Notes under the pieces: model-generated
What the model was told of the DNA's origin: nothing
The model's database searches: none
The model's input: only the letters and a program-made list of their open reading frames with translations
Source of the DNA: Peptococcaceae bacterium UBA5767
GTDB lineage: Bacteria; Bacillota; TC1; UBA5767
NCBI GenBank assembly: GCA_002418765.1
Contig: DIET01000017.1
Span: forward strand, 14,852 to 78,851
Reading direction: 5' to 3'
Length of the DNA stretch: 64,000 bases
In this document: piece after piece, positions 54,055 through 62,900 of the stretch
How the letters are laid out: each line of letters opens with the position of its first letter
How positions within the stretch are numbered: the first letter of the stretch is position 1
Translations under genes and position numbers: made by a program

Positions 54055-54244
54055 GTGCTCAGTGAATAGAAGCGACGTTCAAAAGTATGTTCTAGGACAG
54101 TTCGTAGAACAAATTTTTGATTGCCAAGCAGGACATATTGCTGATCTGGTTCGTGGATGAAAAATGCGAACCGTGGCATAAAAAAATCTTGGTTATTAAA
54201 CGATTAACTAAAGGATTTTTGCAAAAAATAGCGAATAGTGTGGT

Positions 54245-54250
54245 TATAAT
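54245..54250 (+). promoter_or_regulatory. -10 box of the BMP lipoprotein gene
   Basis: TATAAT at 54245-54250. The best upstream TTGCAA (54219-54224) is at a long 20-base spacing. If used, the leader is about 205 bases and includes the tandem repeats. Confidence 0.4.
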
Positions 54251-54329
54251 GTGATACGGAAAAATTATCTTTAAAAAACTGAATAAGAAATGCAAAATCA
54301 ATGGATTTCTGCCATGTTGGCTGGAGTTC

Positions 54330-54443
54330 GTCCTTGCTGTTTGACGTTAAAAGCTACAGCTGTTCTTCCCGCTTTGGCGGGTGATTGAGTCCTTGCTGTT
54401 TGACGTTAAAAGCTACAGCAATATGATATCCTCGCATAGCGAG
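54330..54443 (+). repeat. Tandem 59-base units in the BMP gene leader (candidate structured RNA)
   Basis: Two exact 31-base copies (54330-54360 and 54389-54419, including GCTGTTTGACG and AAAGCTACAGC), starting 59 bases apart. Each copy can close on GCTGT/ACAGC. Each is followed by a GC-rich hairpin: CCCGC-TTTG-GCGGG (54368-54381) and CTCGC-ATA-GCGAG (54431-54443). Hairpin sequences differ while the shape is kept, which suggests structure. The second unit ends 7 bases before the AAGGAG. I recognise no known riboswitch class. Confidence 0.6.
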
Positions 54444-54463
54444 AGAACGAAAGGAGATTTTGT

Positions 54464-55507
54464 ATGAAAAAAAGATTATTAATGTTGTTGGCGCTCGTTT
54501 TGATGTTGACCATGGTTGCTGGTTGCGCAACCCCTGCTGAGGAACCTTCCGAAGAACCGGCTGGAGATGAGCCGGCTGTCGAAGAGCCAGCTGTAGAAGA
54601 AGAGCCATTGAAAGTAGCAGCATTGATGCCTGGCCCTATCAATGACATGGGCTGGAATGCAACTGCTTACAATGGTCTGTTGGCAGTAGAGGAAAAATAT
54701 GGGGCGGAAATTAGCTATGTTGAGAGTGTGGCCAGCTCTGATATGGAAGAGGTATTCAGGAGCTTTGCTATGCAAGGGTTTGATATTATCTTTGGACATG
54801 GATTTGAATTTGGAGATACAGCTGAGAAGGTTGCTGCTGATTTCCCAGACATCAACTTTGTTGTGGTTTCCAGTACTATTTCGAATGGTTCTAATTTAGG
54901 ATCGGTTAATTTCGATTCGCCACAGCAAGGATTTTTGGCCGGTGCATTGGCTGCTTTATTGACTGAAACCGATGTGGTTGGTGGAATTGGAGGTTTAGAT
55001 ATTCCCCCAATTCGTCAGCCGATTTTGGGCTTTATTGCTGGAGCAGAATATGTAAATCCTGACATAGATGTCCGTGCCGTTATGACGGGTAGCAATGAGG
55101 ATGTGGCCAAGCTCAAGGAAACTGCTTATGCCATGTTGGATGATGACGCAGATGTTATCTTTGCTTTGGCAGACCAAGCGGGCATGGGCGCTATAGAGGC
55201 CACTTCGGAGTTAGGTGCCTGGTCAATCGGCGCCAACGTGGATCAAAATGAAAGAGCACCTGAGACAGTGGTTCAGAGTATCATTAAAGAGTCTCCCATT
55301 TTGTATTCTTATATTGTAGGGAAAATCTTGGATGGGACATACGAAGCCACGGCGTACAAGCTTGGCGTGGCAGAAGATGCCATCTATTTGGCTGATTGGC
55401 ATGGCTTTGATAGTCAATTCCCGGAGATTGTCACCGAGATGGAGAAAATTATGAGTGATCTTGCTGACGGATCCATTACTTATGATATAAGTAAATACGA
55501 TCTCTAG
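54464..55507 (+). CDS. BMP-family ABC substrate-binding lipoprotein (PnrA/Med-like)
   Basis: 347 residues, AAGGAG upstream. Lipobox M-V-A-G-C at ~20, an acidic E/P/A linker of ~30 residues, then the BMP fold: A-L-M-P-G-P-I-N-D-M-G-W-N, G-H-G-F-E-F, G-S-V-N-F-D-S-P-Q-Q-G-F-L-A-G, and D-V-I-F-A-L-A-D-Q-A-G-M-G-A. Relatives bind purine nucleosides. No BmpB-type ATPase or permeases follow, so it is an orphan binding protein. Confidence 0.92.
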   Translation: MKKRLLMLLALVLMLTMVAGCATPAEEPSEEPAGDEPAVEEPAVEEEPLKVAALMPGPINDMGWNATAYNGLLAVEEKYGAEISYVESVASSDMEEVFRSFAMQGFDIIFGHGFEFGDTAEKVAADFPDINFVVVSSTISNGSNLGSVNFDSPQQGFLAGALAALLTETDVVGGIGGLDIPPIRQPILGFIAGAEYVNPDIDVRAVMTGSNEDVAKLKETAYAMLDDDADVIFALADQAGMGAIEATSELGAWSIGANVDQNERAPETVVQSIIKESPILYSYIVGKILDGTYEATAYKLGVAEDAIYLADWHGFDSQFPEIVTEMEKIMSDLADGSITYDISKYDL

Positions 55508-55516
55508 AAGGTTTTT

Positions 55517-55548
55517 AAGCACTTCACCATGGTGAAGTGCTTTTTTTT
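55517..55548 (+). terminator. Terminator of the BMP lipoprotein gene
   Basis: GCACTTCA-CCATGG-TGAAGTGC followed by a T8 run, 10 bases after the stop. Confidence 0.93.
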
Positions 55549-56442
55549 GTGGAGAAGGTCTGGTATCAGTGATAGGGTTGAATCTTAAGGTGTAGCCGTG
55601 GTCTAAGTCGATGCATGCTGTTGTGAAAAAAGAGGATTCTATGACATCTGGATAACATGCAATATCATGAGTAATATAAAATGGGTTGCTTGTGTATGGA
55701 GCGATCTATTATAGTTTCTTTTTGCTACCAGGCTATTCTTCAAATGGTTTGTCAATATAGCATCAGAAAATATCTTAAGAGATGTTGAACTATGATATAA
55801 TAGGAACAAACGTTCTGCGTGACGTGATGGTCAAGGAGACACAAACATGCAACCAGTTTGAAGCCGTTGGTAACCATGCTAGAATCTTTCCGCTTGTGTA
55901 GTAGGGATATCAGTGTTCGCGTGGCCATAGATATCTGCGCAGTATAATTTGGAAGTTTGAATGCTCTATGTTAAGACTGTTTAAGATACGGACGGAATTG
56001 TTCGCAAGCTGTCTTGGTTCACCAATCTAAAAGGGTGGTCTGTATTATTTCTTGTCCATACATAATGGATTAGGAGCGGCGGAATACAGTGAAATAAAAT
56101 AGTCAGAAAAACTGGGGATGATAGGCGTAAAAGCAGTATAACTTGTACAGCTATAAGCAGGATAATGGACAATGAATGTATGGTTATAGAACGTCATGGC
56201 TATGGATATGGGGAACAATAATTTCTTTGACATCAGACTGGTGCTCCTCTAGAACAAATAACCATCAACAAAAAGAGGAAAAAGGGTATCTTGATCCGAT
56301 TCAGATGGATGGGTCATAATGACTTCATGTGGAATTTGTTTTACTTTAAGGGGAATGTTTGAAAACCAACATCCCCAACATTGGTGGCAGTATAAGTTCA
56401 TGCATATTGAATGTGTTTTTTAGGATGAAGGAGGTATAGACG
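55549..56442. other. Gene-poor 0.9 kb stretch with a perfect extended -10
   Basis: No ORF here has both a ribosome site and a believable product. TGATATAAT (55793-55801) is a perfect extended -10. Just downstream are GAAC-AAAC-GTTC (about 55804-55815) and AAGGAG followed by a 4-codon ORF (M-Q-P-V). ACACAA and TTGTGT (about 55840-55909) could close a structure. It may encode a small RNA or leader, or be a degraded gene; no terminator was found to bound it. Confidence 0.3.
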
Positions 56443-57549
56443 ATGCCCAAGTGGTCTTGGAAAACAGTATTATTCGTCATGTTTATTGGACTTTTGGTTC
56501 TGGTGGTTGCGATGGTTATTAGAGGGAATCTACAAAGTATGGAACCTGAAAATGTGGCGAAAATCGATGAAACGGATAAAGGTGAGGAGTTGGATATGGA
56601 TAAAATCAAAGAAATATATCTCGCAGGTGGTTGCTTTTGGGGTGTAGAAGCTTATATGAGCAGAATTGATGGAATTCTTGACAGTGTATCTGGATACGCG
56701 AATGGCAAAACGGAAAGTCCATCTTATGAGGATGTTTTGTATCGAGCTACTGGACATGCTGAAACGGTCAAAGTGGTGTTTGATGAAAATAGAATTACAT
56801 TGGATGAAGTATTGTTGTATTATTTTCGAATTATTGATCCGACCAGTTTGAACAAACAGGGAAATGATCAGGGGGAACAATATCGAACGGGAATATATTA
56901 TTCTGATGATGCTGATTTATCAGTGATTCAATATCGTCTCCAACAGGTACAACGTGATTATACGGAGCCTTTGGCTGTAGAGGTGGAACAGTTAAGCAAT
57001 TTTTATCCAGCAGAGGATTATCATCAGGATTATCTGGATAAGAATCCAGGAGGCTATTGTCATATATCGTTGGATTTGGCATTTGAGCCTGTTTTGCGTG
57101 TTAGTGATTATCCTAAGCCAACTGATGATGAGCTTTTGCAACGTTTAAGTCAAGAACAGTATGATGTGACACAGAATAATGCTACGGAGGCACCATTTAC
57201 CAATGAGTACGCTGATCATAAAGAAGTGGGTCTATATGTCGATGTAGTTACAGGGGAACCTCTATTTTCTTCATTGCATAAATATGATTCTGGTAGCGGG
57301 TGGCCTAGTTTCACGCAGCCAATTGCACCATACGTAGTAACGTATCATGAAGACCAGAGTGCAGGCGCAACGCGCACGGAGGTCCGCAGCAGAAGTGGAG
57401 ATTCTCATTTAGGGCATATGTTTCCTGATGGCCCCAAAGAGCAAGGTGGTTTGCGGTATTGTATTAATTCAGCAGCGTTGCGGTTTGTTTCATTAGAAGA
57501 CATGGAAAATGAAGGATATGGTGAACTTTTAGGATGGTTTAAGAATTAA
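56443..57549 (+). CDS. msrAB: Membrane-anchored MsrA-MsrB fusion (methionine sulfoxide reductase)
   Basis: 368 residues, AAGGAGG upstream. One N-terminal membrane helix (~7-27) with outward orientation expected, MsrA domain with Cys64 in G-G-C-F-W-G, and MsrB domain with the catalytic Cys340 in R-Y-C-I-N-S and W-P-S-F. It repairs both sulfoxide epimers of surface proteins. Electrons would come from an extracytoplasmic thiol relay not present here. Confidence 0.95.
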   Translation: MPKWSWKTVLFVMFIGLLVLVVAMVIRGNLQSMEPENVAKIDETDKGEELDMDKIKEIYLAGGCFWGVEAYMSRIDGILDSVSGYANGKTESPSYEDVLYRATGHAETVKVVFDENRITLDEVLLYYFRIIDPTSLNKQGNDQGEQYRTGIYYSDDADLSVIQYRLQQVQRDYTEPLAVEVEQLSNFYPAEDYHQDYLDKNPGGYCHISLDLAFEPVLRVSDYPKPTDDELLQRLSQEQYDVTQNNATEAPFTNEYADHKEVGLYVDVVTGEPLFSSLHKYDSGSGWPSFTQPIAPYVVTYHEDQSAGATRTEVRSRSGDSHLGHMFPDGPKEQGGLRYCINSAALRFVSLEDMENEGYGELLGWFKN

Positions 57550-57623
57550 GATGGGAGTTTGGACTTGAAAGAATACGATTGTTATGCTTGTTTATTGGGT
57601 AGCATTTTTTTCTTGGCTGAAGA

Positions 57624-57672
57624 GAAGAAAAGGGGCCTGTTCGCCAATTTAGCGAGCAGGCCTCTTTTCTTC
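57624..57672. terminator. Bidirectional terminator between msrAB and the GntR gene
   Basis: A 21-bp stem with two wobble pairs (57624-57644 with 57652-57672, core GGCCTG) and A-rich/T-rich flanks. It serves both convergent genes. Confidence 0.9.
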
Positions 57673-57725
57673 ATCCATACATGCTTTGGTTCATACTGAT
57701 TCTTTTCATTTGAATGATTCAGCCA

Positions 57726-58448
57726 TTAGTCAATAATTTCGAAGTCCTTTCGAACCATCCGTAATGGAAAAAAGTTTGGGTTGAATTTCAATTTGGCATT
57801 ACAAATGGGATCATCGTTGCTGTCGTAAATGATTTCTTCCCACGTATTGATGATAGCTGATTCTGGAAGATGAAACAGTTCTTTGATATGTTCATCTGCC
57901 AGTTCAGGTACAATCTCCACGATAGAATGATGCGCTACCATCTGCTGATTGGAAAATAAATCAAATAGTCCAATACCGGGGCAATCCTGTAAGGGGTGGT
58001 TTCTTGCAAAAAGATCGGTTGGAATGAAAATTCGATGTTGTGTTGCTGGATGGCTATTTGCATACATGATTTCATCGTAAATGTAGTAAGATTGTTTTTC
58101 AAATCCATACATGGCCATAGACTGGATGTGAAAGTTCATTTGTTCTAGCTTGGTCTCATATCCAGCTCGATGGAGTAGCTGCATGAAATTCATGTTGGCA
58201 TCAATACGGAACTGCGTATCCAATACACTGTCCAAGATAATGTTGCCGATGCCATGCCGTTTTAGAATGTAGGATAGAGATGTAAGTTCAGCAAGCGCCT
58301 CTCTAACAGTATGTTTGCTGACGCCCATTGAAGCAGACAGTTGTTCTTCTGAAGGCAGAGTTCCCGTGGGATAGTGACCGGATCGAATCAATTTTAAAAT
58401 CTCAGAAGCAATTTTTTTATACAATGGAATGACTCGTACGATGGACAT
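57726..58448 (-). CDS. GntR-family regulator, HutC/UTRA type
   Basis: 240 residues. N-terminal winged helix ~5-75 (I-L-K-L-I-R-S-G-H-Y-P-T-G-T-L-P-S-E-E-Q-L, S-K-H-T-V-R-E-A-L). C-terminal UTRA ligand domain with W-E-E-I-I-Y. Divergent from the sugar kinase operon, so it probably represses it in response to a sugar or sugar phosphate. Confidence 0.92.
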   Translation of the reverse strand: MSIVRVIPLYKKIASEILKLIRSGHYPTGTLPSEEQLSASMGVSKHTVREALAELTSLSYILKRHGIGNIILDSVLDTQFRIDANMNFMQLLHRAGYETKLEQMNFHIQSMAMYGFEKQSYYIYDEIMYANSHPATQHRIFIPTDLFARNHPLQDCPGIGLFDLFSNQQMVAHHSIVEIVPELADEHIKELFHLPESAIINTWEEIIYDSNDDPICNAKLKFNPNFFPLRMVRKDFEIID

Positions 58449-58500
58449 GTGGCCAAATCTCCTGTCTGGGTATGCATTTTTATCGCAAGCATGTATTATG

Positions 58501-58522
58501 GACTATTTTGTTCATTATAGTC
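58501..58522. promoter_or_regulatory. Candidate GntR operator
   Basis: GACTAT-N10-ATAGTC inverted repeat, with a further partial TAT/ATA match outside the arms, between the GntR gene and the kinase promoter. Confidence 0.45.
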
Positions 58523-58591
58523 ATATGCAGTCACTTAAGCAAGTTTGAGGTCGATGACGAAGATTGGTTTTGAGAATGAAAAGAGAGGAAC

Positions 58592-58620
58592 TTGCATTTT
58601 AGAAAAGAGTGCGATAGAAT
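58592..58620 (+). promoter_or_regulatory. Sigma-A promoter of the sugar operon
   Basis: TTGCAT (58592-58597), a 17-base spacer and TAGAAT (58615-58620), about 60 bases before the kinase start. Confidence 0.7.
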
Positions 58621-58682
58621 AAATAATGAAGAGGTGGAATGACTACACGACTGCATGATTTTATGAAGTTATGGGAGGACGT

Positions 58683-60161
58683 ATGTATTTGTCATTGGAT
58701 ATGGGTACAACGGTTGCCAAAGCAGTGTTATTTGACAAGAATGGACATGAAAAATTTGTTGTAGAACATGCATACTCACCATTGTTGAACGCTGAAAAAA
58801 CAGCTGAACAGAATCCAGAAGAAATTAAGTTGTCATTGAGAGTTATTTTGCAGGAGGTTTTTCGGTGCGACGATGCTGAGTATATCGAAGTAGTTGCTTT
58901 GTCCACCCAGGGTGGATCATTCATTCCAATAGCAGAGGATGGAGAAAGTACACACAATTTGATTACTTGGATGGACAGTCGTGCCAAGTCCATCGTTGAT
59001 GGATGGAAAGAAGATGGTACTTCGGAACAGATTCGTAGATTAAGTGGTTGGTGGGTGGAAGAAGGTTTGCCTTTGGCCACGATTGAGTGGTTTCGTCGTC
59101 AATATCCGAAAGACTATGAAAGAACTGCTTATTTCCTTTCTCTCAATGATTATATTGGTATGTTGTTAACAGGTCATTTGGTGACCAATCCTTCATGTGC
59201 TGGTGAAATGCTGCTTGTGAATGCAAAAAGCGGCCAGTGGGATGAAATCTTATGTGACATCATAGGCATTAAACCAGATATGCTTTCTGTTATTAAAACG
59301 GCAGAAAGTCAAATTGGCTTCATTACGGATGAATGGAAAAAAATCTTGAATTTTAAGCGGGCCATTCCCGTGATTAATGGTGGACAAGACCATACGTTGG
59401 AAGCCTTGGCTGTTGGGTTGACCAGTCAAGGGAAAGCGTTGTTGGCATGTGGGACAGCTTGGGTCATTAATGCGATAGGGGTTTTTGATGCAATGGAGCA
59501 GATACCGCCATTGATGGGAGTTAATTTTCATGTTCTGGATAACCTCAGGGTCATGTCACAGTACCTAGGATGTTTTGGTGCTGAACTCGAATGGTGGATT
59601 GCTGAAATTTGGGATTCAGAATCTTCTTCACTTACTCGCTCTGACCGATATACTTTGGTCAATGAGAGAATGCAGCAAAATCATCTTCAGCAGGAGGGTT
59701 TGTTTTATCTGCCCGTTTCCGGTGGCAGGCAAATGAAAGAATCTAGAGAAGGGGGGGTCTTTATAGGTCTTAACCTGAATCATACCAAGGAGCACATGAC
59801 CTATGCTGTCATGGAAGGTGTGGCTTTTGAGGTTCGCTGGGCCCTTGAAAAACTCAAAGAGCATGACTTTCTCATAGAAGAATTGTGGATGATTGGAGGT
59901 GCTACCCGGAGCAGTATTTGGGTACAGATGATTGCTGATATTTGTTGTATTCCGATACGAATCAGTCATTATTCGCATGGTCCTGCTTTGGGAGCGGCTA
60001 TGGTTGCTGCTGTATCACAAGGCGATTTTCCGGATTATGAGGCATGTAGAAAGGTTTTTTCAATTGCAGAGAAATTGATCAAACCTAACCCACAGTTACG
60101 TGAGAACAAAAAGTATGAGCGATTCAAAGCATTGTCTTTACTGATGCGGAAGGAAGACTGA
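58683..60161 (+). CDS. FGGY-family carbohydrate kinase
   Basis: 492 residues from ATG 58683 (GGGAGG upstream). First phosphate loop L-S-L-D-M-G-T-T-V-A-K-A, G-G-Q-D-H in the second domain, and the ATP site G-G-A-T-R-S-S-I-W-V-Q-M-I-A-D. FGGY kinases phosphorylate xylulose, ribulose, glycerol, fuculose, AI-2 and others. The substrate here is unknown. Confidence 0.92.
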   Translation: MYLSLDMGTTVAKAVLFDKNGHEKFVVEHAYSPLLNAEKTAEQNPEEIKLSLRVILQEVFRCDDAEYIEVVALSTQGGSFIPIAEDGESTHNLITWMDSRAKSIVDGWKEDGTSEQIRRLSGWWVEEGLPLATIEWFRRQYPKDYERTAYFLSLNDYIGMLLTGHLVTNPSCAGEMLLVNAKSGQWDEILCDIIGIKPDMLSVIKTAESQIGFITDEWKKILNFKRAIPVINGGQDHTLEALAVGLTSQGKALLACGTAWVINAIGVFDAMEQIPPLMGVNFHVLDNLRVMSQYLGCFGAELEWWIAEIWDSESSSLTRSDRYTLVNERMQQNHLQQEGLFYLPVSGGRQMKESREGGVFIGLNLNHTKEHMTYAVMEGVAFEVRWALEKLKEHDFLIEELWMIGGATRSSIWVQMIADICCIPIRISHYSHGPALGAAMVAAVSQGDFPDYEACRKVFSIAEKLIKPNPQLRENKKYERFKALSLLMRKED

Positions 60162-60232
60162 TGAATGTGTTGTAGGTACTGATCTGATTGATTCTGTTGG
60201 TACTGAATGTTGAATGAAAAAGGAGATCGATT

Positions 60233-61009
60233 ATGGTAACAAGAAGATTAAGGAAGATTTTTCAAGATGATGGAAGAGCATTTGTTGTGGCGTGTGATCA
60301 TGCGGCTATTTATGGTCCTATACCTGGTATGGCAGATATTGAGACAACGCTTAAGCAATTGGTGGAAGCCAAGGTCGATGGGATTATGGCTGCTTACGGG
60401 ACGGTTAGGCGTTATCCGGAATTATTCGCAAAAACCAACTTGGTCCTAAGGATTGATGGAGCAGCCAGCGTTATATCACCGAAAGGGAGCACGGGAGCTG
60501 CTTTCTATAGTGTAGAAGATGCTCTTCGTTTGGGAGCTGAAGCGATGTGTGTGACTAGTTTCCCGGGAACAGAATCTGAGGAACATGGCTGGCATACGTT
60601 GGCCAACATTATTCGGGCTGGACATGAGTGGGGGATTCCTATTATGGCGGAAGTGATGCCCGGCGGATTTGAAGCTGGACCGGAGTTTAGAAACAAAGAG
60701 GTAACCAAAATAGCTGCCCGTGTGGCCGCTGATTTGGGTGCAGACTGGGTTAAGATCCCTTACGTGGAAGGGTATGATGAAGTGGTGGCGACCTGTCCGG
60801 TCCCTGTTGTGGTTTTGGGTGGCCCGACGGTTAGCGATCCAGCAGTAACCCTTAAGATGGTCCATGATGGATTGTCTAGTGGTTGTGCCGGAGCTACCAT
60901 TGGCCGGAATATCTGGCAAAGCAAGGACACATTTAAAATGGCCAGTGTTATTCGTGGGATGATTCACGAAGGACTCTCTTTGGATGATGCGATAGCCATG
61001 ATGGATTGA
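60233..61009 (+). CDS. Class I aldolase, DhnA/LsrF/FbaB-like
   Basis: 258 residues. C-D-H-A near the start binds phosphate or substrate. The Schiff-base Lys174 is in A-D-W-V-K-I-P-Y, and V-V-L-G-G-P and G-A-T-I-G-R-N-I-W close the barrel. It likely cleaves the phosphorylated sugar made by the kinase. An AI-2-type (LsrK-LsrF) role is possible but no lsr transporter is here. Confidence 0.88.
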   Translation: MVTRRLRKIFQDDGRAFVVACDHAAIYGPIPGMADIETTLKQLVEAKVDGIMAAYGTVRRYPELFAKTNLVLRIDGAASVISPKGSTGAAFYSVEDALRLGAEAMCVTSFPGTESEEHGWHTLANIIRAGHEWGIPIMAEVMPGGFEAGPEFRNKEVTKIAARVAADLGADWVKIPYVEGYDEVVATCPVPVVVLGGPTVSDPAVTLKMVHDGLSSGCAGATIGRNIWQSKDTFKMASVIRGMIHEGLSLDDAIAMMD

Positions 61010-61019
61010 GGTGATATCT

Positions 61020-61793
61020 TTGAAAGCGAAAACGGTCATCGTAACTGGTGCGGGTCAAGGTATTGGAGCAGGTATTGCCAAGATTTATGGAAAAAACGGT
61101 TTCCATGTTGGGGTGTTGGATATCCATTATGAAACAGCCAAAGAAACAGTGAAGGAGATTGTTGATCAGGGTGGAACAGCCATGGCTGTTGAGTGTGATG
61201 TTGCGCTAAGAAGTGATGTAGAGCAGGCCATTGATATGGTTACCAAAGCTTATGGTTTGCCAACTACCTTAATCAATAACGCTGGTGTTGGTGGTTACTT
61301 TCATCGAATCGATGAAGTAACAGATGAGGAGTGGGATTGGATCATCAATACCAATTTAAAAAGTGTTTTCTTGTTTTGCCGGAATCTGTTGCCCAAAATG
61401 AAAGAGATCGGTTATGGAAGGATTGTCAATATTTCTTCTATTCAAGGCTTGTTTGGGTCACCGCGATCATCGACGTATGTGGCGACCAAACATGCCATCA
61501 TCGGATACACAAAGACCATTGCGGCAGAATGGGGAGGCTTCAATATTACCTGTAACGCTGTTTGCCCAGGATATGTGCAGACGGCCATGGGCATTCATGA
61601 TGAGTCATTTAAAGGTTTCTCACAAAGCGTTATGGATATCACTCCATCTAAAAAAATTGCTACTGTGGAAGAAATGGGTGAGTTGGTTTATTATCTGACG
61701 AGTGAAAAAGCACAGTATATGAATGGATCAGCCATTACTTTTGATGGTGGAATTACGTGTTATACAGGTGTGACAGATTTTAATAATTTTTGA
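61020..61793 (+). CDS. Short-chain dehydrogenase/reductase
   Basis: 257 residues from a TTG at 61020, chosen because GAGGTGAT sits 6 bases upstream; a GTG at 61011 has no site. T-G-A-G-Q-G-I-G-A-G, N-N-A-G, S-S...Y-V-A-T-K, D-G-G-I-T. Probably oxidises or reduces a sugar or polyol of this pathway. Confidence 0.88.
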   Translation: MKAKTVIVTGAGQGIGAGIAKIYGKNGFHVGVLDIHYETAKETVKEIVDQGGTAMAVECDVALRSDVEQAIDMVTKAYGLPTTLINNAGVGGYFHRIDEVTDEEWDWIINTNLKSVFLFCRNLLPKMKEIGYGRIVNISSIQGLFGSPRSSTYVATKHAIIGYTKTIAAEWGGFNITCNAVCPGYVQTAMGIHDESFKGFSQSVMDITPSKKIATVEEMGELVYYLTSEKAQYMNGSAITFDGGITCYTGVTDFNNF

Positions 61794-61819
61794 AAACATA
61801 TTGATTATGAGGAGAAATG

Positions 61820-62818
61820 ATGGCTGAACTCTATAAGGTGGAATTTCCAAAGAGCATGAGGGGAAACCGCGTTTTCGAAAATCGTTTACTGCTTGATGAA
61901 TTTAAGTTGCGAAGCACACAAAAAGAAACCTTGCCAATGGTTCAACGATGTTATGGCGAACTGATATTCCCGGACGCTTACAAGGATAGACCTTATATTT
62001 ATTGTAGTTTGGTGTCATCTATTGACGGGAGGATTGCGTTTGTGGATGACCCGGTTTCTACGTATTTGGCCAGAAACAATTTTCTTGACGAACAGGGGGG
62101 GTTGCTCAATTTTTGGTCGTTAATGATGCAGAGAACCCATGCGGATGCTTCTATTACGGCAACCAAGACCCTTATTTCTGAACCTGAGGCGACCTTGCAT
62201 ATTTGTGATAGTACGCTCATTGATGAACGGATGAATATTTTAGGTAAGAAAACAAAGCATCCTTTGAATATCGTCATATCCAGGGGAGGTAACGATGTTC
62301 CTTTTGAACACAAAATATTCAATTCTCTTGCTGATGAAGATCTGCATGTATTGCTGGTGACATCGATGGAAGGGAAAAGAAAATTATGTCAGAGCAGTGG
62401 CCCCTCATTGCAGTGGATTGAGGTTACTTCAAAAGAGCAGAACCATTGCATACATACCCTTCAAGAGGCTGTGCGAGCCACTGACCTAGATTCCATTCCG
62501 GTTCTTGTTATGCCAGGCTCTTCTGCAGGGGAGATTGATACTTCGTTGCTCCTTTGGGTTTTACGTCAAATAGGAATTCAGCATTTGTTTGTTGAAGCGC
62601 CGCGATATATGTATCATCTTATGGAAGAAAAATTATTGGATGAGTTTTTTATTGATTTTTCGTTGTTGTTTGCTGGTGGAGACATCATGGCTGGGATGGG
62701 ATTCGAATTCTCGAGTACTCATCATCCACATACAGAGTTGGTGAGTTTAGGGATTCATAATCAGAACTTCATGTATACTAGGCAGCGGATCGTTTATGAT
62801 GCTGGATGCAAACGGTAG
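61820..62818 (+). CDS. RibD C-terminal/dihydrofolate-reductase-like protein
   Basis: 332 residues from ATG 61820 (GAGGAGA). Residues ~55-325 follow the RibD_C reductase fold: Y-C-S-L-V-S-S-I-D-G-R-I-A, F-W-S-L-M-M-Q-R-T-H-A-D-A, V-I-S-R-G-G, and a final strand region L-L-F-A-G-G. No deaminase domain. A ~50-residue N-terminal part precedes the fold. Members reduce pyrimidine ribosylamines; in this sugar operon the substrate may be a different sugar adduct. Confidence 0.75.
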   Translation: MAELYKVEFPKSMRGNRVFENRLLLDEFKLRSTQKETLPMVQRCYGELIFPDAYKDRPYIYCSLVSSIDGRIAFVDDPVSTYLARNNFLDEQGGLLNFWSLMMQRTHADASITATKTLISEPEATLHICDSTLIDERMNILGKKTKHPLNIVISRGGNDVPFEHKIFNSLADEDLHVLLVTSMEGKRKLCQSSGPSLQWIEVTSKEQNHCIHTLQEAVRATDLDSIPVLVMPGSSAGEIDTSLLLWVLRQIGIQHLFVEAPRYMYHLMEEKLLDEFFIDFSLLFAGGDIMAGMGFEFSSTHHPHTELVSLGIHNQNFMYTRQRIVYDAGCKR

Positions 62819-62900
62819 TTTTGGCGTTTATTAGTTTATAGAGAACGACAATCAATCTACTGCGTTATGTTAGCGATTTCATTTGCGGATATTTTGCTTA

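Noticed and set aside
54330..54419. CRISPR array (two repeats, one 28-base spacer)
   Set aside because: Only two repeats, no cas genes, and the supposed spacer is itself a hairpin with a matching partner after the second copy. Position before a ribosome site fits a leader better.
55981..56233. Two minus-strand ORFs of about 62 residues in the gene-poor stretch
   Set aside because: No ribosome sites, no family pattern, and they overlap each other in different frames.
58683..61009. AI-2 (lsrK-lsrF) operon
   Set aside because: Kinase and aldolase families match, but lsrACDB, lsrG and lsrR are absent and the regulator is of GntR type, so the substrate is left open.
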